A stretch of 64,000 nucleotides of DNA from Coprococcus sp. OM04-5BH (GCF_003482105.1 NZ_QULM01000001.1:434001-498000); one strand, 5' to 3'; shown: positions 25,304 to 33,533, numbered from the stretch's first letter. Notes: a model not told the origin generated them from the letters alone. A program made the numbers and translations.

Positions 25304-26485
25304 TCATGCAATCCGATGAAATACTGCTGTTATTACAGCTCCACTCTGTTTTTCATTTTCTATCAGTAACTGACCACCATGCTTTTCACAATACAATCTG
25401 CTGATATACATGCCCATTCCTGAATGTTTCAAACTGTCTTTCACATTTTGCTGATAAAAAAGCTCTGTTGCCTTTTGCTTATCTATTGTAAATCCCACTC
25501 CATCATCCTTTATTCTGATCTGTAATTCAGAACAGGTAAGAAACACTTCCATTTCCACTTTTGTCTTGGCGTAACGAAAGGCATTTGACAAAAGGTTTTC
25601 TATAACCTCTAAAATCACTTCCTTATCTCCTGAAAATTTTTCTTCTGTTTCCGAACATTCTAATTCATATAGCTTTCCAAATTTTTTCCTAAACACGTTC
25701 ATCTCTGCCCGTACGTCTATTTCTACCTGTTTACTGGTAATTTCTTCTGCTACTAACTCCCTTGTATCTAAACTGCTCATCTTTCGCATAGTTTCCACAA
25801 AGATATCCATACGTTCAATCTGTTTTTTGCTTTCATTTACCATTTCTAAGGCTTGCTCCATATTTATCTCTTTCTTCGGAAGATATTCTGAAAGCATTTC
25901 CTGATACCCCTCCAGCACAGAGAGCGGAGAACGTATATCATGTGCAATGGCAGCCCGCAAAGCCTTTTCTTCCTCAAGCATTTTCCATAACTGTTGATTA
26001 TTCTCTGCCAGCTGTCCTCTCATTCGTTCAAACTCTTTGCACAATCCGCCCATCTCATCTTCATTTTCATAAGTGATATGGAAATCTAAATTATTTCGAC
26101 CAACTTGTCGGGAAGCCAGTTCTAATTCTTCGATAGGGCATTTCAGTTTATGCTTATAAAAAAGAAATACCGCTATAATACTCCCTGCAACAGATACGAT
26201 AAGCACTGTAAATGTCTGAAGAAAATCACATATTTCCGATACATGATAATCAAATTCTTTCATTTCATAAGAATGTGGTCTCGGAACATCTGGCAAATAC
26301 CTTCTACCATCCCCTTCAGCCATTTCAAAATATTCTTCTTGGTCTACATAATTCCACCAAATGTTGTTTTGTACTGTGCTTGCTATTCGCATAATTAGTG
26401 CTGAAAGATAAAAACTAATTATTAAACTAATTATCATATACAAAACAATGGTTTTCCTTAACGAAAGATTTTTTATTTTGCCCAT
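25304..26485 (-). CDS. Sensor histidine kinase of the ABC-2 cassette
   Basis: 393-aa kinase. Helices at about 12-32 and 92-112 flank an extracytoplasmic loop of about 60 residues (NNIWWNYVDQEEYFEM, RRYLPDVPRPHSYEM). A HAMP-like segment follows, then HisKA with AIAHDIRSPLSVLEGY, and HATPase_c with VIENLLSNAFRYAK, IKDDGVGFT and HSGMGMYISRLYCEKHGG. GGGAGGGG precedes the ATG. Overlaps the regulator gene by 13 nt. It probably detects a compound handled by the neighbouring ABC-2 exporter. The signal is unknown. Confidence 0.92.
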   Translation of the reverse strand: MGKIKNLSLRKTIVLYMIISLIISFYLSALIMRIASTVQNNIWWNYVDQEEYFEMAEGDGRRYLPDVPRPHSYEMKEFDYHVSEICDFLQTFTVLIVSVAGSIIAVFLFYKHKLKCPIEELELASRQVGRNNLDFHITYENEDEMGGLCKEFERMRGQLAENNQQLWKMLEEEKALRAAIAHDIRSPLSVLEGYQEMLSEYLPKKEINMEQALEMVNESKKQIERMDIFVETMRKMSSLDTRELVAEEITSKQVEIDVRAEMNVFRKKFGKLYELECSETEEKFSGDKEVILEVIENLLSNAFRYAKTKVEMEVFLTCSELQIRIKDDGVGFTIDKQKATELFYQQNVKDSLKHSGMGMYISRLYCEKHGGQLLIENEKQSGAVITAVFHRIA

Positions 26486-27147
26486 TTATATCCCCTCCCC
26501 CATACCGTTGCAATATATTCGTGTTCCGAATACATTTTCATTTTCTTGCGGATTCTGCGAATCAACTCCGTAACCACCCGGCTGTCCCCTTCTGCATCAT
26601 ATCCGCCAATCTTCTCATAGATTCGTTCTTTATCAAATACCATTTCAGGGTTCATAGACAAAAATTCTATGATCTCATACTCTAATTTCGTAAGCTCTAA
26701 AGCATTCCCTTTAATATGTACACATTTACTGGCATAGTCAATCACTAATTCTCCATAAAACCTTTGTTCTTTTTTCCTATGTAAACGTTCTTCACGTTTC
26801 AAATGGGCAATAATTCTAGCATCTAATTCTTTCAAACTGAATGGTTTTAAAACATAATCATCACCACCAGACAACAATCCCATTACTCGATCCTGTTCTT
26901 CTACTTTTGCAGTCAAAAAAATAATCGGACAGGAAACCATATCTCTGATTCTTCTGCACACTTCAATTCCGTCCATTCCCGGCATATTTACGTCCAATAA
27001 AATAATATCGGGATTTGCACTTATCTTTTCCATTGCTTCTATGCCATTTTCTGCAATCATTACCGTATAATTCTTCAATGTAAAGTATTGATTCAGCATT
27101 TTTAGCAATTCTCTATCATCATCAACCATTAAAATTTTATAGTTCAT
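26473..27147 (-). CDS. OmpR-family response regulator of the ABC-2 cassette
   Basis: 224-aa regulator from ATG 27147, preceded by AGAGGTG: receiver MNYKILMVDDDRELLK, phosphoacceptor Asp in DIILLDVNMPGMDG, FLTAKVEEQD and YVLKPFSLKEL, then a winged-helix domain ending ATVWGRGYKWAK. A longer frame starting at 27234 adds a region without ribosome site. First gene of the operon with the kinase, two permeases and ATPase on the minus strand. Likely controls this exporter operon. Confidence 0.93.
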   Translation of the reverse strand: MNYKILMVDDDRELLKMLNQYFTLKNYTVMIAENGIEAMEKISANPDIILLDVNMPGMDGIEVCRRIRDMVSCPIIFLTAKVEEQDRVMGLLSGGDDYVLKPFSLKELDARIIAHLKREERLHRKKEQRFYGELVIDYASKCVHIKGNALELTKLEYEIIEFLSMNPEMVFDKERIYEKIGGYDAEGDSRVVTELIRRIRKKMKMYSEHEYIATVWGRGYKWAK

Positions 27148-27278
27148 AAATTTCACCTCTGGCTCTAATGTTATCTTTTCCTTATAGTATAGCTTATAAA
27201 AAACAACAAATAAACAACAATTCCTAAAAGGCAACAGCCTTTCTAAACTGCCGCCTTTTCTCCTTCATTTTATTTCCA

Positions 27279-27452
27279 TTATTGATAAACCATCTCTGTA
27301 TCCACAATCTCCCTTGCACACGATTATATATTGTTCATTCTCGCTACCCATTCCATCTGATTTTCTGCCTTTAACTGTTCCGTGATCCCCTGTGCCTGTT
27401 TCATCTGCTCTACAATTCTTTCAAACCTTAAATACTTATAGTCATCTGTATC
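27279..27452 (-). pseudogene. TnpV C-terminal remnant
   Basis: On the minus strand: DDYKYLRFERIVEQMKQA, GITEQLKAENQMEWVARMNNI, then a frame break with TAA, then continuation REIVDTEMVYQ and stop. This ENQMEWV.RMNNI..RAREIV pattern matches the end of TnpV, a protein carried by Tn4451-like transposons, as I recall the family. The N-terminus is missing at 27452, where a different fragment begins. Mobile-element scar. Confidence 0.65.
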
Positions 27453-27562
27453 CAAACAAACAAGCCGAAGTCGCACAACAACTTGAAAATCTTATCAACG
27501 GAACAACAGTCCCAGATAGTAGCCAACTGGCAGATGTAGCCAATAAAAAGAAAAATCTCTGA
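27452..27562 (+). pseudogene. C-terminal gene fragment, family unknown
   Basis: Plus frame KQAEVAQQLENLINGTT, VPDSSQLADVANKKKNL, stop at 27560-27562. It is compositionally protein-like, but no start precedes it; the join with the TnpV remnant is at about 27452. Directly after the stop, AATCTCTG pairs with CAGAGAT at 27588, a possible transcript end. Confidence 0.4.
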
Positions 27563-27627
27563 AAAACCTTATCAAGGCTTTCCAGAGATGTAGTAACTAT
27601 TCATATTCAATGGATCTCTTTTTAAAT

Positions 27628-27762
27628 TTACCAGGAAGTCTTTTGTAAATCCTTTACCTCTTTTGATTCGTAATCATACTGGTACATATCTAAAATTTCA
27701 GCATCCATCATACTCCATGATCCATCTGTACTTTTTATATTTTTATAATACACATATGTCAG
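27628..27762 (-). pseudogene. Small coding remnant, MMDAEILDMYQYDYE
   Basis: Minus frame from about 27762 to a TAA at 27628-27630: YKNIKSTDGSWSMMDAEILD and MYQYDYESKEVKDLQKTSW. It overlaps the end of the next gene in another frame, has no ribosome site, and could be either a 27-aa peptide from the internal ATG or a fragment of a longer element protein. No family recognised. Confidence 0.35.
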
Positions 27763-28003
27763 CTATGGTTTTGCGTATAAGCTCTTCAAATTCAGTAATT
27801 TCTTCTTTTGGAACAACATCATACAGGGTTGGTGCCTGATGACTTAATTTTACTCCATTTTCATTTGCATCTTTAAGCAGATTCTTAACTTTTTCTCTTG
27901 AATTCTCCGGTACTTTCATGTACTTCCACATAAATGCTACCACATCAGATGGTGTGTCTTTTTTTAGTGGTGGTAACTGAATATAATCATTGTTTTCACT
28001 CAT
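27743..28003 (-). CDS. Conserved hypothetical of the replication/partition module
   Basis: 86-aa soluble protein (MSENNDYIQLPPLKKDTPSDVV, tail IRKTIADICVL). No recognised domain; mostly helical and acidic at the N-terminus. Two nearby ATGs, 28009 and 28003; the GAGGAG at 28013-28018 is 9 nt from 28003, so that is preferred. It is the last gene of the minus-strand parB-parA-parB-repA set and lies 14 nt after the small membrane protein gene. Confidence 0.75.
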   Translation of the reverse strand: MSENNDYIQLPPLKKDTPSDVVAFMWKYMKVPENSREKVKNLLKDANENGVKLSHQAPTLYDVVPKEEITEFEELIRKTIADICVL

Positions 28004-28016
28004 TTTCATATTCTCC

Positions 28017-28313
28017 TCACGATATAATAAAATCAATAATACGTTCTCTTGTCATGTCCAGTACAGTATCTACGAACACTCCTGCAAAAAGGATCAGATA
28101 CAGAATAACACTCAGCGAAAACAGGAATGCAACCTGTACCCAATCATGGTAACAGTATGCAGTCGCTATGATCAATAAAGTGAATATAAACCCAAGGATT
28201 CCTCTGACAACCGCATAAGTCTGTACTGTCATTTTTACTGCCAAGCCGATCACAAAAAGGATCAGCCATACCGGCAGTAATAATATCTTCCCAACAAGTT
28301 TTAAAATAAACAT
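28017..28313 (-). CDS. Small membrane protein of the replication module
   Basis: 98-aa protein with four hydrophobic stretches (LVGKILLLPVWLILFVIGLAV, GILGFIFTLLIIATAYCY, VAFLFSLSVILYLILFAGVFV). AGGAGG overlaps the repA stop region, 5 nt before ATG 28313; a GTG at 28319 is too close to the site. I recognise no family. Immediate position behind repA suggests it belongs to the plasmid-like module. Confidence 0.75.
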   Translation of the reverse strand: MFILKLVGKILLLPVWLILFVIGLAVKMTVQTYAVVRGILGFIFTLLIIATAYCYHDWVQVAFLFSLSVILYLILFAGVFVDTVLDMTRERIIDFIIS

Positions 28314-28322
28314 GTGCACCTC

Positions 28323-29318
28323 CTATCTTACCAGTCCTGGCATATCATGGTTCACCTCTGCCTGATAATACCCGTTCATCGTTGGTGCATTAAACAAAGC
28401 TGCTAATAAATATTTCTTGATGTTCTTCACCTTTGTGGTGTTACCACTCATACAGTGTAATACATACTCGATATGTGAATAGGTCAGCATCAGAAATTTT
28501 TTCTTCACCAGTGATGCCGGATACCAGTTGCTGGCAATCAAGATCTTGTCATTTTTACACATCACAGTCTCTACGATCAGGTTCACGATTTCATCTACCT
28601 GCCGCATATCGTCATGATGGGTTACTTCCAGTGATTCATAATCAATGGTCTCTTTGACAAGGTTTTCATAAGCCTGATAATCCTCAGAGCGATTATCGCT
28701 ATCAAATCTTTTCTCATCCACAGATATGATAGGATTAGATTTATTATCATTCATTTCAGTATCACTAAGATTAGTATTATTAGGGTTTGAAATGTAAACT
28801 TCTTGAAGTTTGTTTTCGGGACTTCTAGAAGTTTGATTTTGGGACTTCATGAAGTTTGAATTGTAAACTTCTGCGGGTTCCTCATTTTCCACAGAAGTTT
28901 GTTTTTTAAACTTCTTTAATTCCTCTTCAAATTTTTTCTCATCTGTTTTCTCAGGCATAAAGGTTTTCACGTAGATGACGTTCACCTTTCCAAATCCCTG
29001 TCTGCGTTTCTCAATCAGGCCAATCCCTGTTTCGTCATCCAGTTCTCTCATGGATTTGATGGCTTTATTTCTGCCACAGTTCAGTAATTCCATAATATCT
29101 TCGATGGAAAAGTAGATATATGCTCTATTTTTGTCGTCAAACCACTGATTCTTGATGGAAAGAGACATTCGATCCAACATCAGTCCATATAAAATTTTAG
29201 CATCGCTTGATAAATCTTTAAAGTAACTGTCTGTAAATAATGCTTTTGGTATGCGGTAGAAGCTGAACTGATCAGCTTCAGTACCGTAAAAATAATTAAA
29301 TGTCATTTTTTTCTCCAT
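28323..29318 (-). CDS. repA: RepA_N-type replication initiator
   Basis: 331-aa initiator. The N-terminal RepA_N domain is typical: DQFSFYRIPKALFTDSYFKDLS, AKILYGLMLDRMSLS, WFDDKNRAYIYFSIEDIMELLNCGRNKAIKSMRELD, GIGLIEKRRQGFGKVNVIYVK. A charged linker follows (about 120-205), encoded by DNA with palindromic AAACTTC repeats, then a C-terminal domain. RepA_N initiators drive theta replication of Gram-positive plasmids and some integrative elements, and their origin often lies in the repA linker. AGGAGG precedes ATG 29318. The gene appears intact. Part of parB-parA-parB-repA. Confidence 0.9.
   Translation of the reverse strand: MEKKMTFNYFYGTEADQFSFYRIPKALFTDSYFKDLSSDAKILYGLMLDRMSLSIKNQWFDDKNRAYIYFSIEDIMELLNCGRNKAIKSMRELDDETGIGLIEKRRQGFGKVNVIYVKTFMPEKTDEKKFEEELKKFKKQTSVENEEPAEVYNSNFMKSQNQTSRSPENKLQEVYISNPNNTNLSDTEMNDNKSNPIISVDEKRFDSDNRSEDYQAYENLVKETIDYESLEVTHHDDMRQVDEIVNLIVETVMCKNDKILIASNWYPASLVKKKFLMLTYSHIEYVLHCMSGNTTKVKNIKKYLLAALFNAPTMNGYYQAEVNHDMPGLVR
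28796..28914. repeat. Palindromic iterons inside repA (candidate replication origin)
   Basis: Three inverted repeats, AAACTTCTTGAAGTTT (28796-28811), ACTTCTAGAAGT (28821-28832) and ACTTCATGAAGT (28844-28855), are followed by three further AAACTTC/GAAGTTT half-sites to 28914. That is nine half-sites in 119 bp within the linker-coding part of repA. In pSK41- and pAD1-type RepA_N plasmids the origin lies at this place in the gene. Confidence 0.7.
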
Positions 29319-29396
29319 AATTTCCTCCTTTCATTTTCTGCTAAGAAGTCCTCTTTTTAAACTTCTTTGACTTTGTTTTCTTAGCTTTTTCTATCC

Positions 29397-30299
29397 TTAA
29401 CAGGACTGTTCCTGCATCCATTTTTCTAATAATGATTCAATCACCTGCTCCATATCTTTGGCTGTATAATCATCCGGAAAGTACTTTGTCAGTTTCTTTT
29501 CTGAGAAAGTAAGAGACCGGGATACTTTCTTTGCCATCACACAGTTATTGAAAATTGATAACATCTGGATCTGATTGATTGGTCCATCATTCAGCTGATT
29601 TCTGAGTGCTGCAATCTGTTTTGGCTTGATAAATCCGGTGTCGCTGATATATTCGTAAATCCATTCCTGTACTTCCTTGTCGATATAGGAGATATCGACA
29701 GCAACCGTGAATTGAAGCTTTTTGTTATCTACCAGATCAAGAAGTTCCGGAATTAATTCTGTCAGTCGGATATACCGCTGAACACTTCGTGCACTTTCTC
29801 CAACCTGTTCTCCTAATAACTGATCTGTTCTCGACTTCGTGCCACTTTGGCACAAAGTTAAATCTGTCCGACTCCCCTGTCTTTTCATTGCATCAAGTTT
29901 CATCTTATAAGCAAAGGCTTTCTCACTGGGCAACAGTTCCTCTCGCTGAATGTTAGCATCCACCATCGCCACAATGGCATCATCATCTGATAATTCTCTT
30001 ACGATTGCCGGAATAGTTGTGAGTCCTGCAAGCTGTGCTGCATGCATTCTTCTGTGACCGGATACCATTTCATATTCTTCATTTTCATCCATGCGAAGCA
30101 GTACCGGAGTCAGCACTCCATTAATCTTTACGCTTTCTACCAAGTCCTGCATCTTTTCATCATCCAGCACCTTGAACGGATGATTTTTAAATGGATGGAT
30201 CTTACTGATCTCTATCTCCATTGCAGATTCTTCATTTACCACACCAAGCAATTCATCAATACTAGCCAGTTTAATCTTTTCGCCACTTCTATTTTTCAT
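29397..30299 (-). CDS. ParB/RepB/Spo0J-family partition protein (second copy)
   Basis: 300-aa protein with N-terminal ParB nuclease/CTPase-like fold: EIEISKIHPFKNHPFKV, MVSGHRRMHAAQLAGL (GxxRxxA-type box), IPAIVRELSDDDAIVAMVDANIQREEL, SEKAFAYKMKLDAMKRQG. A helix-turn-helix (GESARSVQRYIRLTELIPELLDL) follows. Related to the parB at 31089 but not a duplicate in detail. The ATG at 30299 overlaps the end of parA by 11 nt. Likely binds a parS-type centromere for partition of the element, or acts as a regulator. Confidence 0.88.
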   Translation of the reverse strand: MKNRSGEKIKLASIDELLGVVNEESAMEIEISKIHPFKNHPFKVLDDEKMQDLVESVKINGVLTPVLLRMDENEEYEMVSGHRRMHAAQLAGLTTIPAIVRELSDDDAIVAMVDANIQREELLPSEKAFAYKMKLDAMKRQGSRTDLTLCQSGTKSRTDQLLGEQVGESARSVQRYIRLTELIPELLDLVDNKKLQFTVAVDISYIDKEVQEWIYEYISDTGFIKPKQIAALRNQLNDGPINQIQMLSIFNNCVMAKKVSRSLTFSEKKLTKYFPDDYTAKDMEQVIESLLEKWMQEQSC

Positions 30300-31074
30300 T
30301 ATTCAAAACCTCCTGTGTCAATTTCATATATGCCTCAGCAACTTTTCCTTTCGGACAGTGCATGTAGATACTTTTTCCCTCTGCACTGGTCTCAGCTGCT
30401 TTTACGGACATCGGAATCACATTTTCAAATACTTCTATCTGGCTTCCGTATGTTGTATGTACTCTCGATGCAATGTCCCTTGCGTAATTGGTTCTGAAAT
30501 CTACCATAGTCAACAGAATGCCCTCTATCGCCAGTTTCCGGTTCAGTCTTTTCTTTACTGTAAGAATGGTCTTGATCAGCTGCTGAAGTCCTTTAACAGG
30601 CAGATATGCAGCCTGCACAGGTATCAGAACAGAATCAGAAGAGACCAGTGCATTGATCGTCATCATACCAAGGCTCGGCATACAGTCGATCAGGATATAA
30701 TCGTATCGGCATCTTATCGCATCGATATATTCCTTCATGATCATTTCTCTGCTCATAACATTTCCCATCGTTACTTCCAATGCGGAAAGCTCAATATTTG
30801 CCGGAAGAAGATCTACATTTTCCTGGTGATGTAAGATCCCATCTTCTAAAGAGATTTCTTCTTCGTTGATGACATCCATCATGATCGTTGCCAGTGTGAT
30901 GCGAAGATCATCCGGTTCCTCATACCCAAGACTTGCTGTTAAACTTCCCTGTGGATCCGCGTCGATCAGCAACACTTTCTTTCCTTCTCTTGCCAGTCCA
31001 ATACCTACATTTACGGTTGTGGTGGTCTTGCCGACTCCACCTTTCTGGTTTACTACGGATATAACTTTACACAT
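30289..31074 (-). CDS. parA: ParA-family partition ATPase
   Basis: 261-aa Walker-type ATPase (MCKVISVVNQKGGVGKTTTTV, deviant Walker A with KGGVGKTT), DADPQGSLTASLG, DYILIDCMPSLGMMTINAL with Walker B Asp, and IPVQAAYLPVKGLQQLI. Similar in length to Soj and lacking an N-terminal HTH. Drives segregation of low-copy replicons with ParB. AGGAGG precedes ATG 31074; a longer frame to 31116 lacks this. Sits between two parB genes, 14 nt after the first and overlapping the second. Confidence 0.93.
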   Translation of the reverse strand: MCKVISVVNQKGGVGKTTTTVNVGIGLAREGKKVLLIDADPQGSLTASLGYEEPDDLRITLATIMMDVINEEEISLEDGILHHQENVDLLPANIELSALEVTMGNVMSREMIMKEYIDAIRCRYDYILIDCMPSLGMMTINALVSSDSVLIPVQAAYLPVKGLQQLIKTILTVKKRLNRKLAIEGILLTMVDFRTNYARDIASRVHTTYGSQIEVFENVIPMSVKAAETSAEGKSIYMHCPKGKVAEAYMKLTQEVLNNEK

Positions 31075-31088
31075 GATTTCTTCCTCCT

Positions 31089-31958
31089 TTAACTTTCCCA
31101 TGATTCTTTTTTCCATAATTTTAGCAGTGCCAGTATTTCCCGTTTCATCATTGCCGGTGTATAAGAATTTGGAAAATACTTGTGTAGCTGCTCATTGGTA
31201 AATGCTACTCTGGTGATCTCACCTTTTTTAACTTCACACATGATTTCTTCCATCTTTTCCAGCGATAACTGTTTTTCTTTACTCAGCTGCTTTATCCGCT
31301 GAGCCTGTGAGAGTGACGGAATCGCCTGTGCATAATCCATTGCTTTAAGCAGTTCTCTTTGTTCATTTTCTTTCAATGCAGCAATCTCTACTGCCGGACA
31401 AAAAGAAATAATCTCATCATCCAGTTTCTGCAACATTTCCGGTATAAGCTTTGTCAGTGATATATAACGCTGCACTTGTTTTGGGCTATCACCACAATCC
31501 TCACTGATAATATCTATCGATCGTTTTCTTGGTGTTTTGTGGTCAACTTGGCTCTTTTTTCGACCACTTTTTCTTTTTAGTACGTCATTCTTCAGTTTGT
31601 AAGCAAAAGCTTTTTCGCTGTAGCTGATCCGTTCTCTGTGAAGATTAGAATCCACCATACTTAAAATGGAATCATCTTCACTTAATACCCGGATAATCAC
31701 TGGTACTTTACGATATCCCAGTTTCTCCGCAGCATGTTTTCTTCTGTGGCCGGATATGATCTCATAGTAACCATCCGGTACTGGTCTGACGATCAGCGGA
31801 TTTAAAATGCCATACTTCTCAATGCTTTCCTGCAGAAGAAACATTTCCTTATCATCTTTTACTTGAAATGGATGTTCCTTAAAAGGGCGAAGACGCTCAA
31901 TCTCAATTTCTATGATTCTTTCTTCTTTTTCTCCTGATTGTCTGTTTGGCTCAGTCAT
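31089..31958 (-). CDS. ParB/RepB/Spo0J-family partition protein (first copy)
   Basis: 289-aa ParB-like protein: ERLRPFKEHPFQVKDDKEM, EIISGHRRKHAAEKLGY, VPVIIRVLSEDDSILSMVDSNLHRERISYSEKAFAYKLK and CGDSPKQVQRYISLTKLIPEML as HTH region. Shows clear similarity to the second parB but with a basic stretch (KRKSGRKKSQVDHKTPRKR). ATG 31958 follows GGAG; a longer open frame to 32054 has no ribosome site and covers a leader hairpin. First gene of the minus-strand operon, upstream of which lies a TTAGCT-rich cluster. Confidence 0.88.
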   Translation of the reverse strand: MTEPNRQSGEKEERIIEIEIERLRPFKEHPFQVKDDKEMFLLQESIEKYGILNPLIVRPVPDGYYEIISGHRRKHAAEKLGYRKVPVIIRVLSEDDSILSMVDSNLHRERISYSEKAFAYKLKNDVLKRKSGRKKSQVDHKTPRKRSIDIISEDCGDSPKQVQRYISLTKLIPEMLQKLDDEIISFCPAVEIAALKENEQRELLKAMDYAQAIPSLSQAQRIKQLSKEKQLSLEKMEEIMCEVKKGEITRVAFTNEQLHKYFPNSYTPAMMKREILALLKLWKKESWES

Positions 31959-32004
31959 CTTGACTCCTTTCCTCCAGGATTCAGGAACTAAAAAATGCCT
32001 GCCT

Positions 32005-32030
32005 GGAACTTTTATAGATAGTAAAGTTCC
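32005..32030 (-). other. Hairpin in the parB leader
   Basis: GGAACTTT (32005-32012) and AAAGTTCC (32023-32030) form an 8-bp stem with 10-nt loop, about 50 nt before the parB start. Could be a leader structure, an operator dyad, or nothing. Confidence 0.4.
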
Positions 32031-32052
32031 AAACAGACATTGCTGTTTGACC

Positions 32053-32359
32053 ATTAGCTGTAGCTAATAGAATTGAATACTGTTTCAGCTAATTTATGTT
32101 TGCAGGTTTGGGAGAGATTGTTCCTTTTCCCGCATTTTCTCTGATTTACATCCCCAAATAAGGGGTGACAACAGAGCGGAACCCAAATGTTAGCTGGACT
32201 TTCTAAAACCCATGTTTGCAAACCGGTAATTTTGATTAGCTGTCAGCTAACAAAAATCGGATTGCGTTAGCTGGAAATTGATCATTTTGAATGGAATTTT
32301 ATGTCACGAACGTGATTAGAAAATAACAAAAGCGTTCGTTGTCAGCTAATCCAGCTAAC
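32053..32359. repeat. Cluster of TTAGCT/AGCTAA motifs (candidate parS or iterons)
   Basis: Nine TTAGCT or AGCTAA hexamers occur in 307 nt. Two pairs form near-perfect palindromes: ATTAGCTGTAGCTAAT (32053-32068) and TTAGCTGTCAGCTAA (32236-32250); others at 32087, 32190, 32267, 32343 and 32353. By base counts about 0.15 would be expected by chance in a random sequence of this length. The position, upstream of parB/parA and next to tRNA-Arg, fits a centromere or replication-control site. The stretch has no gene. Confidence 0.65.
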
Positions 32360-32380
32360 ATTTTCGAACGCTTTGAAGCC

Positions 32381-32454
32381 CGTCCATAAGAGGATTTGAA
32401 CCTCCGACCCCTCGCTTAGGAGGCGAGTGCTCTATCCAGCTGAGCTATATGGAC
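32381..32454 (-). tRNA. tRNA-Arg (CCT anticodon)
   Basis: On the minus strand: acceptor stem GTCCATA with TATGGAC, D arm AGCTCAGCTGGATAGAGC, anticodon stem CTCGC/GCGAG with loop CTCCTAA (anticodon CCT), T arm GGAGGTTCAAATCCTC, discriminator G. CCA is not encoded. It is 74 nt long. Its 3' end faces the island, a classical integration site for tyrosine integrases. Downstream, an AAAGCGTTCG/CGAACGCTTT hairpin at about 32330-32374 with a T-rich tail is its probable terminator. Confidence 0.95.
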
Positions 32455-32514
32455 ACATGCCGCAACCCCTTGATTTTACTGGGTTTCTGGGATTTTTCCC
32501 TTCGGCCATATATA

Positions 32515-32543
32515 AGATTATCAACTCTTTTTCGAGTTGTCAA
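32515..32543 (-). promoter_or_regulatory. Promoter of tRNA-Arg
   Basis: Minus strand: -35 TTGACA (32538-32543), 17-nt spacer, -10 TAATCT (32515-32520). It would give a leader of about 55 nt before the tRNA 5' end. Confidence 0.7.
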
Positions 32544-32817
32544 TCTACAGATTTTTTCGATTTGGTAACATTAGAACGCTCCCCAATTTGGGGAATGCTT
32601 TGTTGTCACCCTTAGCATTTTTCAGAATAGATTCGAACTGAAAGTTGTTTTTCATTTTTTCCCTTTGGGGAATGCCTCGGCTTTCTCTTAGGAGACTGCC
32701 TAAGGGTATGGCAGAGGATCTTATGGTGGAGAGCGAGATATAAAGGAATAGCTATAAATTGCAGATATAAAATACAGACGGGTTATATAAGGACCATTAA
32801 GAAAGGTGGAAATAATC

Positions 32818-33483
32818 ATGGAAATAGTAAAGCTTGAGCATGTAACAAAAATATACGGAGAGGGCGACACAAGAGTATGGGGACTGGATGATGTGAGCCT
32901 TACCATAGACAAGGGTGAGATCGTATCCATCGTGGGAGCCTCAGGTTCAGGAAAGTCAACACTTCTGCATGTGATGGGAGGTGTGGACACACCTAACAGT
33001 GGAAATGTCATAGTTGACGGCAGAGACATAACAACTCTTTCAGATGAGGAGATGTCGGTGTTCAGAAGACGCAAGATAGGCTTTGTATTCCAGTCCTATC
33101 ACCTGATACCGGTTCTTACCGTGGAGGAGAATATCAACATGCCGATACTCTTAGATCACAGAAAACCGGACAGGGAGTACATAGATCATGTTATAGAGAT
33201 GTTGGGAATAAAGGACAGGAAGAAACATCTGCCAAGCCAGTTGTCCGGTGGACAGCAGCAGAGAGTTGCCATAGCCAGGGCACTTGCCAACAGACCTGCA
33301 CTTATACTTGCCGATGAGCCTACCGGAGCTCTCGACTCCAAGAATGGAAATGAGGTTATGACCTTGCTTCAGGATTCTGTAAGAAAGCTTGATCAGACTC
33401 TTGTGATCATAACTCACAACATTGACCTGGCAAGAGAGGCAGACAGGATAATTAAGATCGTTGACGGCAAGATAGTGGAATAG
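32818..33483 (+). CDS. MacB/LolD-type ABC transporter ATP-binding protein
   Basis: 221-aa ATPase: Walker [33 protein letters not shown] as the Q-loop block, signature [15 protein letters not shown], Walker [14 protein letters not shown], switch [15 protein letters not shown]. The LNxxGG-type MacB/LolD pattern is clear, so the partner is an FtsX-type permease rather than an ABC-2 one. ATG 32818 follows AAAGGTGG by 9 nt. It forms an operon with a CARDB-like protein (33534) and the MacB-like permease (34854), and lies directly upstream of the pilus locus. Confidence 0.93.
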   Translation: MEIVKLEHVTKIYGEGDTRVWGLDDVSLTIDKGEIVSIVGASGSGKSTLLHVMGGVDTPNSGNVIVDGRDITTLSDEEMSVFRRRKIGFVFQSYHLIPVLTVEENINMPILLDHRKPDREYIDHVIEMLGIKDRKKHLPSQLSGGQQQRVAIARALANRPALILADEPTGALDSKNGNEVMTLLQDSVRKLDQTLVIITHNIDLAREADRIIKIVDGKIVE

Positions 33484-33533
33484 AGAAACAATCAGAGCAT
33501 TTGTCTGATGTTCAAAGGGAGAGGAGATTGACC

